A stretch of 64,000 bases of DNA from JAHEFT01 sp963700705 (GTDB lineage Bacteria > Pseudomonadota > Gammaproteobacteria > Xanthomonadales > SZUA-36): assembly GCA_963700705.1 (NCBI GenBank), contig CAVOYQ010000009.1, positions 186,001 through 250,000 of the forward strand. Direction: 5' to 3'. The notes under the pieces were generated by a model. The model saw nothing but the letters and a program-made list of their open reading frames with translations. It had not been told where the DNA came from and did no database searches. Position numbers and translations under genes: made by a program. Every line of letters starts with the position of its first letter. The first letter of the stretch is position 1. Shown piece by piece: positions 14,609 through 22,459 of this stretch.

Positions 14609-17455
14609 TCAGGCGCTCTTGCGCTGGCGGTCTGATCCCAGCATCCGGGCCAGGAACTTGCCCGTGTAGGAAACCGGCGAAGCGGCAATCTGCTCCGGTG
14701 TCCCCTGGGCGATGATTTCACCACCCTTGTCGCCGCCTTCGGGACCAAGATCGATCACCCAGTCTGCGGTTTTGATCACGTCCAGGTTGTGTTCGATAAC
14801 AACCACGGTGTTGCCATGGTCCCGCAAACGATGCAGCACGCTGAGCAGTTGTTCAATGTCCTGGAAATGCAGGCCGGTGGTCGGCTCGTCCAGGATGTAA
14901 AGAGTTTGCCCGGTATCGCGCTTGCTCAGTTCCTTGGACAACTTGATGCGCTGGGCTTCGCCGCCCGATAGCGTGGTCGCACTTTGGCCCAGCGTGATGT
15001 AAGACAGGCCCACATCGGTCATGGTCTGCAGTTTCCTGGCTACGGAGGGCACCGGCTGGAAAAATTCCAGCGCTTCCTCCACGGTCATCTGCAGTACTTC
15101 ATGGATACTTTTGCCCTTGTAGGTGACGCTCAGTGTTTCGCGGTTATACCGCCGGCCCTTGCAGACGTCACAGGGTACGTAGATGTCCGGAAGGAAATGC
15201 ATTTCCACCCGAATCAATCCGTCACCCTGGCAAGCCTCGCAACGGCCGCCCTTGACATTGAAACTGAAACGCCCCGGTTTGTAACCCCGGGACCTGGCCT
15301 CCTGGGTGCCGGAAAACAGGTCGCGTATCGGCGTGAACAGGCCGGTGTAGGTAGCCGGGTTGGAGCGGGGTGTGCGGCCGATGGGTGACTGGTCGATGTC
15401 GACGACTTTGTCGAATAGCCCCAGGTTTTCAACCGATTCAAAGGCTGCCGGCTGGGCCGTGCTGCCATAGAGTTCACGCGCAGCAAGGCGGTGAAGGGTG
15501 TCGTTGACCAGGGTCGATTTACCGCTTCCGGATACTCCGGTGACACAAACAAAAAGGCCGGCGGGTATTTCCAGAGTGACGTTTTTCAGGTTATTGCCGG
15601 TTGCGCCAATGACTTTCAGAACACGTTGGGGATTTATCGGGGTTCGTTGCCCCGGAGTGGTGATCTGCCGCCGGCCGGACAGGAATTGGCCGGTCATCGA
15701 ATCCGGGTCGTTTTGCAGGTCTTCCGGCGTGCCATGGAACATGATCTTGCCGCCATGGATCCCGGCGCCAGGCCCTATATCCACGACCCAGTCAGCGGCG
15801 CGGATCGCTTCTTCATCATGCTCCACGACAATCACCGTGTTGCCGATGTCCCGTAAGCGGGTCAGGGTTGCCAGCAACCGCTCGTTGTCGCGCTGGTGCA
15901 AACCGATGGAAGGTTCGTCGAGAATGTACATCACGCCGACCAGTCCCGCCCCGATCTGGCTGGCGAGCCGGATGCGCTGGGCCTCGCCGCCGGAAAGCGA
16001 ATCGGCTTTACGATCAAGCGTCAGGTAGTCCAGGCCCACGTTAACCAGGAAATTCAGCCGCTCGTGTACCTCCTTGATGATTTTCGGCGCAATTTCACCG
16101 CGTCTGCCTTCCAGCTTGAGATTTTCGAAGAAGTCCAGGCAGCGCTGTATTGGCCAGGCAGTGATGGTGGGCAGGTTGACTGCGTCGACGAACACATGCC
16201 GTGCCTCGCGGTTCAACCTCTGGCCGTCGCAGGATGCACATGGCTTCTGGCTGATGTACTTGGACAGTTCCTCGCGGACGATCCGGGAATCCGTTTCCCG
16301 GTACCTGCGTTCCAGGTTGGGTATGATGCCGGCAAAAGGGTGTTTTCTTTTTTGAACACCGCTGTCCCCGAAATAACGGAACTCGATGATTTCATCACCA
16401 CTCCCATGCAGCACGACATCGCGGATTTTCTTCGGTAATTCCCCGAAAGGGGTATCGACATCGAATCCATAATGCCTGGCCAGGGCCTGGATAATCTGGA
16501 AGTAATAGGCATTGCGCCGGTCCCATCCGCGTACCGCACCTCCGGCAAGACTGACATGGGTGCTGCTGACCACGCGGTCAGGATCGAAAAACTGGCTGAT
16601 CCCCAGGCCGTCGCACTCCGGGCAGGCGCCGTTCGGGTTATTGAAACTGAACATCCTCGGTTCGAGTTCCTGCAAGCTGTAGTCGCAATAAGGGCAGGAA
16701 AATCTTGAACTGAACAGTTTTTCGTCCAGCCCGCTGTCAGCGTCCATCGGCGCAACAATTGCCAGCCCGTCAGCCAGTACAATCGCTGTTTCAAAAGATT
16801 CGGCCAGGCGTTGTTTCAGGTCCTCACGCACCTTGATGCGGTCGATCACGACTTCGATGGTATGGTTACGCCGCAATTCCAGGGCCGGGGCGTCGTCCAG
16901 ATCACAAACCACGCCATCGACCCGCGCCCGGACAAAGCCTTGCGCCCGTAGTTCCTCGAACAGTTGCAAATGCTCGCCCTTCCGGTTCCGGACCACGGGC
17001 GCCAACAGCATCAGCTTGCTTCCTTCCGGCATCGCGACCACGTGGTCCACCATCTGGCTGATGGTCTGTGCTTCCAGCGGGATCGCGTGATCAGGGCAGC
17101 ACGGCGTGCCAACCCGGGCAAACAGGAGCCTCAGGTAATCATAAATTTCGGTGATCGTGCCCACCGTGGAGCGCGGATTGTGCGAGGTTGATTTTTGTTC
17201 GATGGAAATGGCCGGAGACAGGCCTTCGATGTGGTCAACGTCCGGTTTTTCCATGATGGACAGAAATTGGCGGGCATACGCCGACAGGGATTCCACGTAG
17301 CGGCGCTGACCTTCGGCGTAAATCGTATCAAACGCCAGCGAAGACTTGCCCGAACCCGATAAGCCCGTAATTACTATCAGTTTATCCCTGGGAAGGTCGA
17401 GATCAATATTGGCCAGGTTGTGCGTTCGCGCGCCGCGTATGAGAATCTTGTCCAT
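14609..17455 (-). CDS. uvrA: excinuclease ABC subunit A
   Basis: 948 residues, standard length. Damage recognition ATPase of nucleotide excision repair. Two ABC ATPase modules: Walker A Gly-Leu-Ser-Gly-Ser-Gly-Lys-Ser-Ser near residue 30 and Gly-Val-Ser-Gly-Ser-Gly-Lys-Ser-Thr near 640, each with an ABC signature Leu-Ser-Gly-Gly-Glu-Ala-Gln-Arg-Ile. Two zinc modules: Cys-Pro-Tyr-Cys...Cys-Pro-Glu-Cys and Cys-Glu-Ala-Cys...Cys-Asp-Val-Cys. The start is the ATG at 17455 (Met-Asp-Lys-Ile-Leu-Ile-Arg-Gly-Ala-Arg), which aligns with the family; an in-frame extension to 17671 would read through the promoter and into rplU. No SOS box was found upstream. Confidence 0.97.
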   Translation of the reverse strand: MDKILIRGARTHNLANIDLDLPRDKLIVITGLSGSGKSSLAFDTIYAEGQRRYVESLSAYARQFLSIMEKPDVDHIEGLSPAISIEQKSTSHNPRSTVGTITEIYDYLRLLFARVGTPCCPDHAIPLEAQTISQMVDHVVAMPEGSKLMLLAPVVRNRKGEHLQLFEELRAQGFVRARVDGVVCDLDDAPALELRRNHTIEVVIDRIKVREDLKQRLAESFETAIVLADGLAIVAPMDADSGLDEKLFSSRFSCPYCDYSLQELEPRMFSFNNPNGACPECDGLGISQFFDPDRVVSSTHVSLAGGAVRGWDRRNAYYFQIIQALARHYGFDVDTPFGELPKKIRDVVLHGSGDEIIEFRYFGDSGVQKRKHPFAGIIPNLERRYRETDSRIVREELSKYISQKPCASCDGQRLNREARHVFVDAVNLPTITAWPIQRCLDFFENLKLEGRRGEIAPKIIKEVHERLNFLVNVGLDYLTLDRKADSLSGGEAQRIRLASQIGAGLVGVMYILDEPSIGLHQRDNERLLATLTRLRDIGNTVIVVEHDEEAIRAADWVVDIGPGAGIHGGKIMFHGTPEDLQNDPDSMTGQFLSGRRQITTPGQRTPINPQRVLKVIGATGNNLKNVTLEIPAGLFVCVTGVSGSGKSTLVNDTLHRLAARELYGSTAQPAAFESVENLGLFDKVVDIDQSPIGRTPRSNPATYTGLFTPIRDLFSGTQEARSRGYKPGRFSFNVKGGRCEACQGDGLIRVEMHFLPDIYVPCDVCKGRRYNRETLSVTYKGKSIHEVLQMTVEEALEFFQPVPSVARKLQTMTDVGLSYITLGQSATTLSGGEAQRIKLSKELSKRDTGQTLYILDEPTTGLHFQDIEQLLSVLHRLRDHGNTVVVIEHNLDVIKTADWVIDLGPEGGDKGGEIIAQGTPEQIAASPVSYTGKFLARMLGSDRQRKSA

Positions 17456-17474
17456 AGGCCCATCCAAACCAACT

Positions 17475-17504
17475 ACTATACTCCCGGAAGGGAACCACAG
17501 GCAA
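17475..17504 (-). promoter_or_regulatory. candidate uvrA promoter
   Basis: On the minus strand TTGCCT (17504-17499) and TATAGT (17480-17475) are separated by 18 bases, giving a start about 12 bases before the uvrA ATG. This is a moderate sigma-70 match found by eye. Confidence 0.35.
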
Positions 17505-17624
17505 AGCGAATTGGTGTACAATATCTGGCTGATGCGGTGAGTTGGGGGTGGTTGACCCCGGCCCGGAAAACAGCTAACATTCTCGCCCTTTTGTGGGGCC
17601 TTTTCCTCACGGAGCCTGAATCCA

Positions 17625-17936
17625 ATGTATGCAGTATTCAAAACCGGTGGCAAGCAGTATCGCGCAACCACTGGAGACGTATTAAAAGTCGAAAAAATCG
17701 AAGCCGAAAAAGGTTCGACGGTTGAACTCGACCAGGTTTTGATGGTTGGCGATGGCGAAGACGTTAAAGTCGGTGCGCCTTATCTCGAAGGCGGGAAAGT
17801 AACCGCCACGGTGGTGGATCACGGTCGCCGCGAGAAAATAAAGATCATCAAGTTCAAACGCCGCAAGCATCATCGCAAGCAAATGGGCCACCGCCAGTAT
17901 TTCACCCAGATTGAAATCACCGGCATCGACGCCTGA
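17625..17936 (+). CDS. rplU: 50S ribosomal protein L21
   Basis: 103 residues. Family features are unmistakable: Met-Tyr-Ala-Val-Phe-Lys-Thr-Gly-Gly-Lys-Gln-Tyr-Arg at the start, and Lys-Ile-Lys-Ile-Ile-Lys-Phe-Lys-Arg-Arg-Lys-His-His-Arg-Lys near the end. It binds 23S rRNA in the large subunit together with L20. It is the first gene of the conserved rplU-rpmA-obgE order and is divergent from uvrA. A TACAAT hexamer at 17517-17522 may be its -10 box. Confidence 0.98.
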   Translation: MYAVFKTGGKQYRATTGDVLKVEKIEAEKGSTVELDQVLMVGDGEDVKVGAPYLEGGKVTATVVDHGRREKIKIIKFKRRKHHRKQMGHRQYFTQIEITGIDA

Positions 17937-17967
17937 ACCCGATATTGAAATTAGGAGGCATTGACTC

Positions 17968-18225
17968 ATGGCACATAAAAAAGCTGGCGGCAGTACACGT
18001 AACGGCCGCGACTCGAACCCGAAATACCTCGGTGTGAAGCGCTTCGGCGGCGAATCGGTGCTGGCCGGCAACATCATTATCCGTCAGCGGGGCACCCGGG
18101 TTCACGCCGGTGAAAACGTTGGTGTTGGCCGCGACCACACCCTGTTTGCACTCAGCGACGGCAAGGTCAAATTTGAATCCCGCGGACTCCCGAAACGTAA
18201 ATACGTCAGTATCGACAATTCCTGA
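17968..18225 (+). CDS. rpmA: 50S ribosomal protein L27
   Basis: 85 residues. Begins Met-Ala-His-Lys-Lys-Ala-Gly-Gly-Ser-Thr-Arg-Asn-Gly-Arg-Asp-Ser, the conserved N-terminus that reaches the peptidyl transferase centre, so there is no cleavable leader of the Firmicutes type. AGGAGG precedes the ATG. A strong terminator follows, ending the rplU-rpmA transcript before obgE. Confidence 0.98.
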   Translation: MAHKKAGGSTRNGRDSNPKYLGVKRFGGESVLAGNIIIRQRGTRVHAGENVGVGRDHTLFALSDGKVKFESRGLPKRKYVSIDNS

Positions 18226-18250
18226 ATCCGGACAGATCCCGATGTTTTGC

Positions 18251-18278
18251 AAAACCCCCGCTCCGGCGGGGGTTTTTT
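18251..18278 (+). terminator. rho-independent terminator after rpmA
   Basis: AAAACCCCCGC (18251-18261), loop TCCG, GCGGGGGTTTT (18266-18276), then a T-run to 18278: an 11-bp stem with a canonical U-tract. Confidence 0.92.
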
Positions 18279-18351
18279 GTTTTAGCCTGTGGGGCAGTGA
18301 ATACACAAGAAATCGTCGGCATGGCCGGCTCTAACCGTTTAGACTAAGCCT

Positions 18352-19434
18352 ATGAAATTCGTTGATGAAGCACTGATCGTGGTAGCTGCCGGTAAAGGCG
18401 GGAATGGTTCGGCGTCATTCAGGCGAGAGAAATTCATCCCGTTTGGCGGCCCCGATGGTGGTGACGGCGGGCGGGGCGGCAGTGTATTCCTCGAGGGGTG
18501 TTCCGGGTTGAATACGCTGGTGGATTTCCGCCACGTCAGAAAGTACAAGGCCCAGAACGGACAGGGTGGCTCCGGTGCGAACAAGACCGGGAAAAGCGGC
18601 GAAGACATTACCATCAGGGTGCCGCTGGGCACCATCATCACTGAAAGTGAAACCGGGCAGAGCATCGGAGAAGTGACCCGGCACGGGCAAAAGGTGCTGG
18701 TCGCGCAGGGCGGCAGGGGCGGGCTCGGAAATGTCCACTTCAAAAGCTCCACCAACCGCGCGCCACGACGCACGGTGCCCGGTTCCCCTGGCGAGGAGCG
18801 CGAGCTGCAACTCGAGATGAAAGTTTTGGCTGACGTGGGCCTGCTGGGCTTTCCCAACGCGGGGAAATCCACGCTGATCAGCGCCGTTTCAGCAGCCAGG
18901 CCCAAAGTCGCGGATTATCCGTTTACCACGTTGTATCCGAACCTTGGCGTGGTGCGGATCGATGTCGAACGCAGTTTCGTGATTGCCGATATCCCGGGAT
19001 TGATCGAGGGAGCCGCCGAGGGCACGGGTTTGGGAATCCAGTTTCTGAAGCATCTGCAGCGCACCCGCTTGCTGCTGCACCTGGTCGACATGGCGCCGCT
19101 TGCGCTTGATGTGCGCCCGGTGGACCAGGTCAGGCAACTCGAGCTGGAAATGGAGAAATTCGACCCCGGCCTGATGGAAAAGCCGCGCTGGCTGGTTTTC
19201 AGCAAGGCCGATCTTTTGCCTGCCGGGGAAGCGCAACAGCGCGCCGGGGAGGTGATTGCCGAACTGGGCTGGGACAAGCCCTGGGCGCTGATCTCGTCCG
19301 TGACTCACAGTGGCACCGATGAACTGATGCAGCGCGTATCGGCAGAGCTCGAACAGCTGGTTGAAGGAGAAACTGAGGCGGCCCGCGAGTTGCCGGAACC
19401 GGCTGATTTTCCTGAAGAGTCGTTTGAGCCCTGA
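18352..19434 (+). CDS. obgE: Obg/CgtA GTPase
   Basis: 360 residues. The N-terminal Obg domain is Gly-rich (Gly-Lys-Gly-Gly-Asn-Gly and many Gly-Gly pairs, residues 1-158). The G domain has G1 Gly-Phe-Pro-Asn-Ala-Gly-Lys-Ser-Thr, G3 Asp-Ile-Pro-Gly-Leu-Ile-Glu-Gly-Ala and G4 Ser-Lys-Ala-Asp-Leu, with an acidic C-terminal tail. It is a ribosome-associated GTPase that acts in 50S assembly and stress control. It follows the rplU-rpmA terminator, so it has its own promoter or relies on read-through, and it is convergent with rpsT. Confidence 0.98.
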   Translation: MKFVDEALIVVAAGKGGNGSASFRREKFIPFGGPDGGDGGRGGSVFLEGCSGLNTLVDFRHVRKYKAQNGQGGSGANKTGKSGEDITIRVPLGTIITESETGQSIGEVTRHGQKVLVAQGGRGGLGNVHFKSSTNRAPRRTVPGSPGEERELQLEMKVLADVGLLGFPNAGKSTLISAVSAARPKVADYPFTTLYPNLGVVRIDVERSFVIADIPGLIEGAAEGTGLGIQFLKHLQRTRLLLHLVDMAPLALDVRPVDQVRQLELEMEKFDPGLMEKPRWLVFSKADLLPAGEAQQRAGEVIAELGWDKPWALISSVTHSGTDELMQRVSAELEQLVEGETEAARELPEPADFPEESFEP

Positions 19435-19448
19435 TTCAGATCGCCATA

Positions 19449-19477
19449 AAAAAGCCCCGTTCCGGACGGGGCTTTTT
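19449..19477. terminator. bidirectional terminator between obgE and rpsT
   Basis: AAAAAGCCCCGT (19449-19460) pairs with ACGGGGCTTTTT (19466-19477) around TCCGG. A-run and T-run flank the GC stem, so it can end transcripts from both convergent genes. Confidence 0.92.
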
Positions 19478-19512
19478 CATATCCTGGGGCCAGAATCCGG
19501 CTGAAAGATCAA

Positions 19513-19773
19513 TTACATCGCACGTATGTGCTTGTTCAACCGTGATTTATGACGTGCGGCCTTGTTCAAAGGCATGATGCCTTTTGAAACAGAGTGGTCA
19601 ATGGCGGGTACGGCGGACTTGTATGCGGCTTCCGCGGCAGCCTTGTCGCCCTTCTCAATGGCTCGCAACACGTTTTTGATGGTGGTGCGGACATGTGATC
19701 TCTGGCTCGCATTACGGCGGCGATTACGTTCCGACTGACGCGCCCGTTTACGAGCTGATAGACTGTTGGCCAA
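19513..19773 (-). CDS. rpsT: 30S ribosomal protein S20
   Basis: 86 residues from a TTG start, giving (Met)-Ala-Asn-Ser-Leu-Ser-Ala-Arg-Lys-Arg-Ala-Arg-Gln-Ser-Glu, which aligns with the family N-terminus. An ATG 18 bases upstream is in frame, but the ribosome site GGAG (19781-19784) lies between the two, so TTG is the working start. E. coli rpsT also starts with UUG, where the weak start is part of its autoregulation. The protein is Lys/Arg-rich and binds 16S rRNA. It is divergent from murJ. Confidence 0.96.
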   Translation of the reverse strand: MANSLSARKRARQSERNRRRNASQRSHVRTTIKNVLRAIEKGDKAAAEAAYKSAVPAIDHSVSKGIMPLNKAARHKSRLNKHIRAM

Positions 19774-19780
19774 GTTAGTT

Positions 19781-19784
19781 CTCC
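19781..19784 (-). promoter_or_regulatory. ribosome binding site deciding the rpsT TTG start
   Basis: GGAG on the minus strand, 7 bases before the TTG start of rpsT. It lies inside the codons of the longer in-frame alternative and therefore excludes that start. Confidence 0.75.
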
Positions 19785-19850
19785 AAAACAAAAAATTTAT
19801 AAACCAAGCCGGGCATTATCTTATTATTTACAGTTTGGGTCAATCCGCAA

Positions 19851-21412
19851 TTGCAGCTACTTAAATCCACAGCAAAGGTGGGGACGGCCACGGTCACGTC
19901 CAGGGTTCTCGGTTTTATCCGCGACATGGTGCTCGCCCGCTATTTCGGCGCCGGGGCTGAAACGGATGCGTTTTTCCTGGCGTTCAAGATCCCCAATTTC
20001 ATGCGCCGCCTGTTTGCCGAAGGTTCATTTTCCCTCGCCTTCGTCCCGGTGTCTGTCCGAAGTGCGCGCGACCGGCGATCGCCGCGCCCTGAAGGACCTT
20101 GTCGATCACGTGACGGGCACCCTGGGCGGTATCCTGTTGGTTTTTACCGCGGCGGGCGTGCTGGCCGCACCCGTGGTCCTGGCCATTTTCGCACCAGGCT
20201 GGTGGATCGAGGACCGGCCTGAATTCGGTATGTCGGCAGAGATGTTGAGGATTACTTTTCCGTACATCCTGTTGATTTCACTGACGGCCCTTGGCCGGCG
20301 GCATCCTGAACACCTTCGACCGGTTCCTGGTGCCTGCGTTGACGCCGGCATTGTTGAACATTTCCCTGATTGCTGCCGCGGTATTGCTGTCGGTCCGGAT
20401 GCAGGTGCCGGTCAAGGCCCTGGCCTGGGGTGTGCTGGTCGCCGGCATCGCCCAGTTGCTGGTCCAGGTGCCGGCGCTGATGCGGCTTGGCCTGATGCCG
20501 CGGCCCCGCTGGGGCTGGCGTCATCCCGGGGTGCAAAAAATTCTGCGGCTGATGATACCGACGCTGATCGGCTCGTCGGTGGCACAGATCAACCTGCTCC
20601 TGGATGCGGTAATCGCTACTTTCCTGATCACGGGCAGCGTTTCCTGGCTGTACTACTCGGAGCGGCTGCTGGAGTTTCCGCTCGGTGTGTTTGGCGTCGC
20701 CCTTTCCACCGTGATCCTGCCCAACCTGTCCCGAAAATTCGCCAGCCAGGACCCGCATGCCTTCTCCGCGACCCTCGACTGGGCCTTGCGCCTTGCCGCG
20801 ATCGTCATTCTGCCGGCGGCGGTGGGTCTCGCGATGCTTTCCACCCCGATCCTGATCACGTTGTTCCAGTACGATGCGTTTCAGGCCAATGACGTGCATA
20901 TGGCTTCACTGAGCCTTTCTGCATATGCGGTCGGGTTACCCGCTTTCATCGCGGTCAAGGTCCTGGCGCCCGGATTTTACGCCCGCCAGGATACCCGGTC
21001 ACCGGTGAAAATTGCGATCATCGCGATGGTGTCGAACATGGGCCTGAATTTCCTGTTTGTGGGTGTGCTGCTGGCGATGGCATTCAAAGGCCCGCACACC
21101 GGGCTTGCCCTTGCCAGTTCGGTGGCCGCCTACATCAACGCCGGCCTGTTGTACCGGGGTCTGAGAAAGCAGGGAGCGTACCAGCCCGAAGCCGGCTGGG
21201 CGCGCGTCAACCTGGCTGTATTGACGGGCTGTTTGGCAATGGCTGCAGCGATCTGGTGGCAGTTCGGCGAACTCAGCGCCTGGGTTGACGCATCGGCAAT
21301 GCACAGGGCGGTGAGATTGTGCTGGCTCATAGCACTTGGCGCTGTTGTTTACGGAGTGACGATTCTCATGGCCGGTTTGCGCAAACATCACCTCGAAAAA
21401 GGCTCGTCCTGA
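19851..21412 (+). CDS. murJ: lipid II flippase MurJ (two frame breaks)
   Basis: Reads as MurJ/MviN across three frames: 19851-20051, 20053-20292 and 20294-21412. An extra T at 20052 and an extra G in the GG at 20293-20294 break the frame. Removing both gives 519 residues (E. coli 511) with no gap in similarity. The start is a TTG giving Gln-Leu-Leu-Lys-Ser-Thr, matching the family N-terminus; next come Ser-Arg-Val-Leu-Gly-Phe-Ile-Arg-Asp and Thr-Asp-Ala-Phe-Phe. Fourteen membrane helices are expected. It flips lipid II for peptidoglycan synthesis and is essential, so I read the breaks as sequence errors rather than decay. Confidence 0.9.
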
Positions 21413-21448
21413 GACGCGCTCCGGAAACCGATTTTTTCGGCGTGGCGC

Positions 21449-21457
21449 TGGTATAAT
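21449..21457 (+). promoter_or_regulatory. extended -10 promoter before ribF
   Basis: TGGTATAAT: a perfect TATAAT (21452-21457) with an upstream TG, 30 bases before the ribF ATG. No good -35 is visible, as expected for extended -10 promoters. It would drive ribF-ileS-lspA-ispH. Confidence 0.55.
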
Positions 21458-21487
21458 TACTGGTTTTTGCGGCACACAATCAGCAAA

Positions 21488-22457
21488 ATGCGAGTGATCA
21501 GGAACAGGCCGGAATGGATCGAGGGAGATTGCCTCTCCGGGCGCTCCGTTGTGACGATCGGAAATTTTGATGGCTTCCACCTCGGTCACCAGGCGCTGGT
21601 CGAGCGCAGCAGGGAATTGGCCGTTTCCGGTGAGTCGGTGGCCGTCATCTCATTTGAGCCGCTGCCCCAGGCGTTTTTTCGGCCGGAACAGGCCCCTGCC
21701 AGGCTTTGCACGGTCTACCAGAAACTGGGTTTCTTTGCGTGCGGCCGGGGTGGATTTCACCTGGCTGATGAGGTTCGACCGGGCCCTGGCAGCTTTGTCT
21801 GCGCGGGATTTTGCCGAACAGGTTCTTGCCCGGAAATTGGGTGCAAGGACAGTAGTTGTGGGCGAGGACTTCCGTTTTGGCCGCAGCCAGGAAGGTGATG
21901 TAAACGTGCTGTATGCGCTGGGTCGTGAACTGGATTTTGACGTAGAGACGGTCCCGGCCGTGAGCAGGGACGGCGAACGAATTTCCAGCAGCGGGATCCG
22001 GAAACAATTGGCAACGGGAAATTTCGTTGCCGCTGCGAAATGGTTGGGCCGGCCATTCCGGATGGAGGGTCACGTGATCCGCGGCGCCGGCCTGGGCCGG
22101 ACATTGGGATTTCCGACCGCCAACCTGAAGATACGCGCAAAGCCGAGCCCCGTGGGCGGAGTATTGGCCGCATTTTCGCGGGTTGCCGGCGGGCCCTGGC
22201 TGCCGGCGGTAACCAACCTGGGCAACAGGCCTGCTGTCGGCGGCCGGGAACCCCTGCTCGAGGTGCATATATTCGATTTTGACGGGGATCTCTACGGACA
22301 GCGCCTCGAGGTCCAATTTGTGGCAAAGTTACGGGATGAACTGAACTTCGGGAGTCTTGAAGATCTCGTGGCGCAGATGAAGCGGGATGAGCAGGAAGCC
22401 AGGCGGCAGTTGGCGGTTTCCGGGCCACCCCTGGATGAACTTTTGGATAGCGAATAA
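21488..22457 (+). CDS. ribF: bifunctional riboflavin kinase / FAD synthetase (one frame break)
   Basis: Makes FMN and FAD from riboflavin. The N-terminal adenylyltransferase shows Thr-Ile-Gly-Asn-Phe-Asp-Gly-Phe-His-Leu-Gly-His and, later, Ile-Ser-Ser-Ser-Gly-Ile-Arg. The C-terminal kinase shows Gly-Arg-Thr-Leu-Gly-Phe-Pro-Thr-Ala-Asn and Val-Thr-Asn-Leu-Gly-Asn-Arg-Pro. One extra T in TTT (21734-21736) shifts the frame; repaired, the protein has 322 residues, normal length. The ATG at 21488 (Met-Arg-Val-Ile-Arg) aligns with the family start, whereas an upstream TTG would add 7 residues. Two bases separate it from ileS, the standard gene order. Confidence 0.9.
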
Positions 22458-22459
22458 GA

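Noticed and set aside
17456..17671. N-terminal extension of uvrA
   Set aside because: It covers the intergenic promoter region and enters rplU; the family begins at 17455.
19851..21412. murJ as a true pseudogene
   Set aside because: Both breaks are single bases in an otherwise intact essential gene, and similar breaks occur in neighbouring essential genes.
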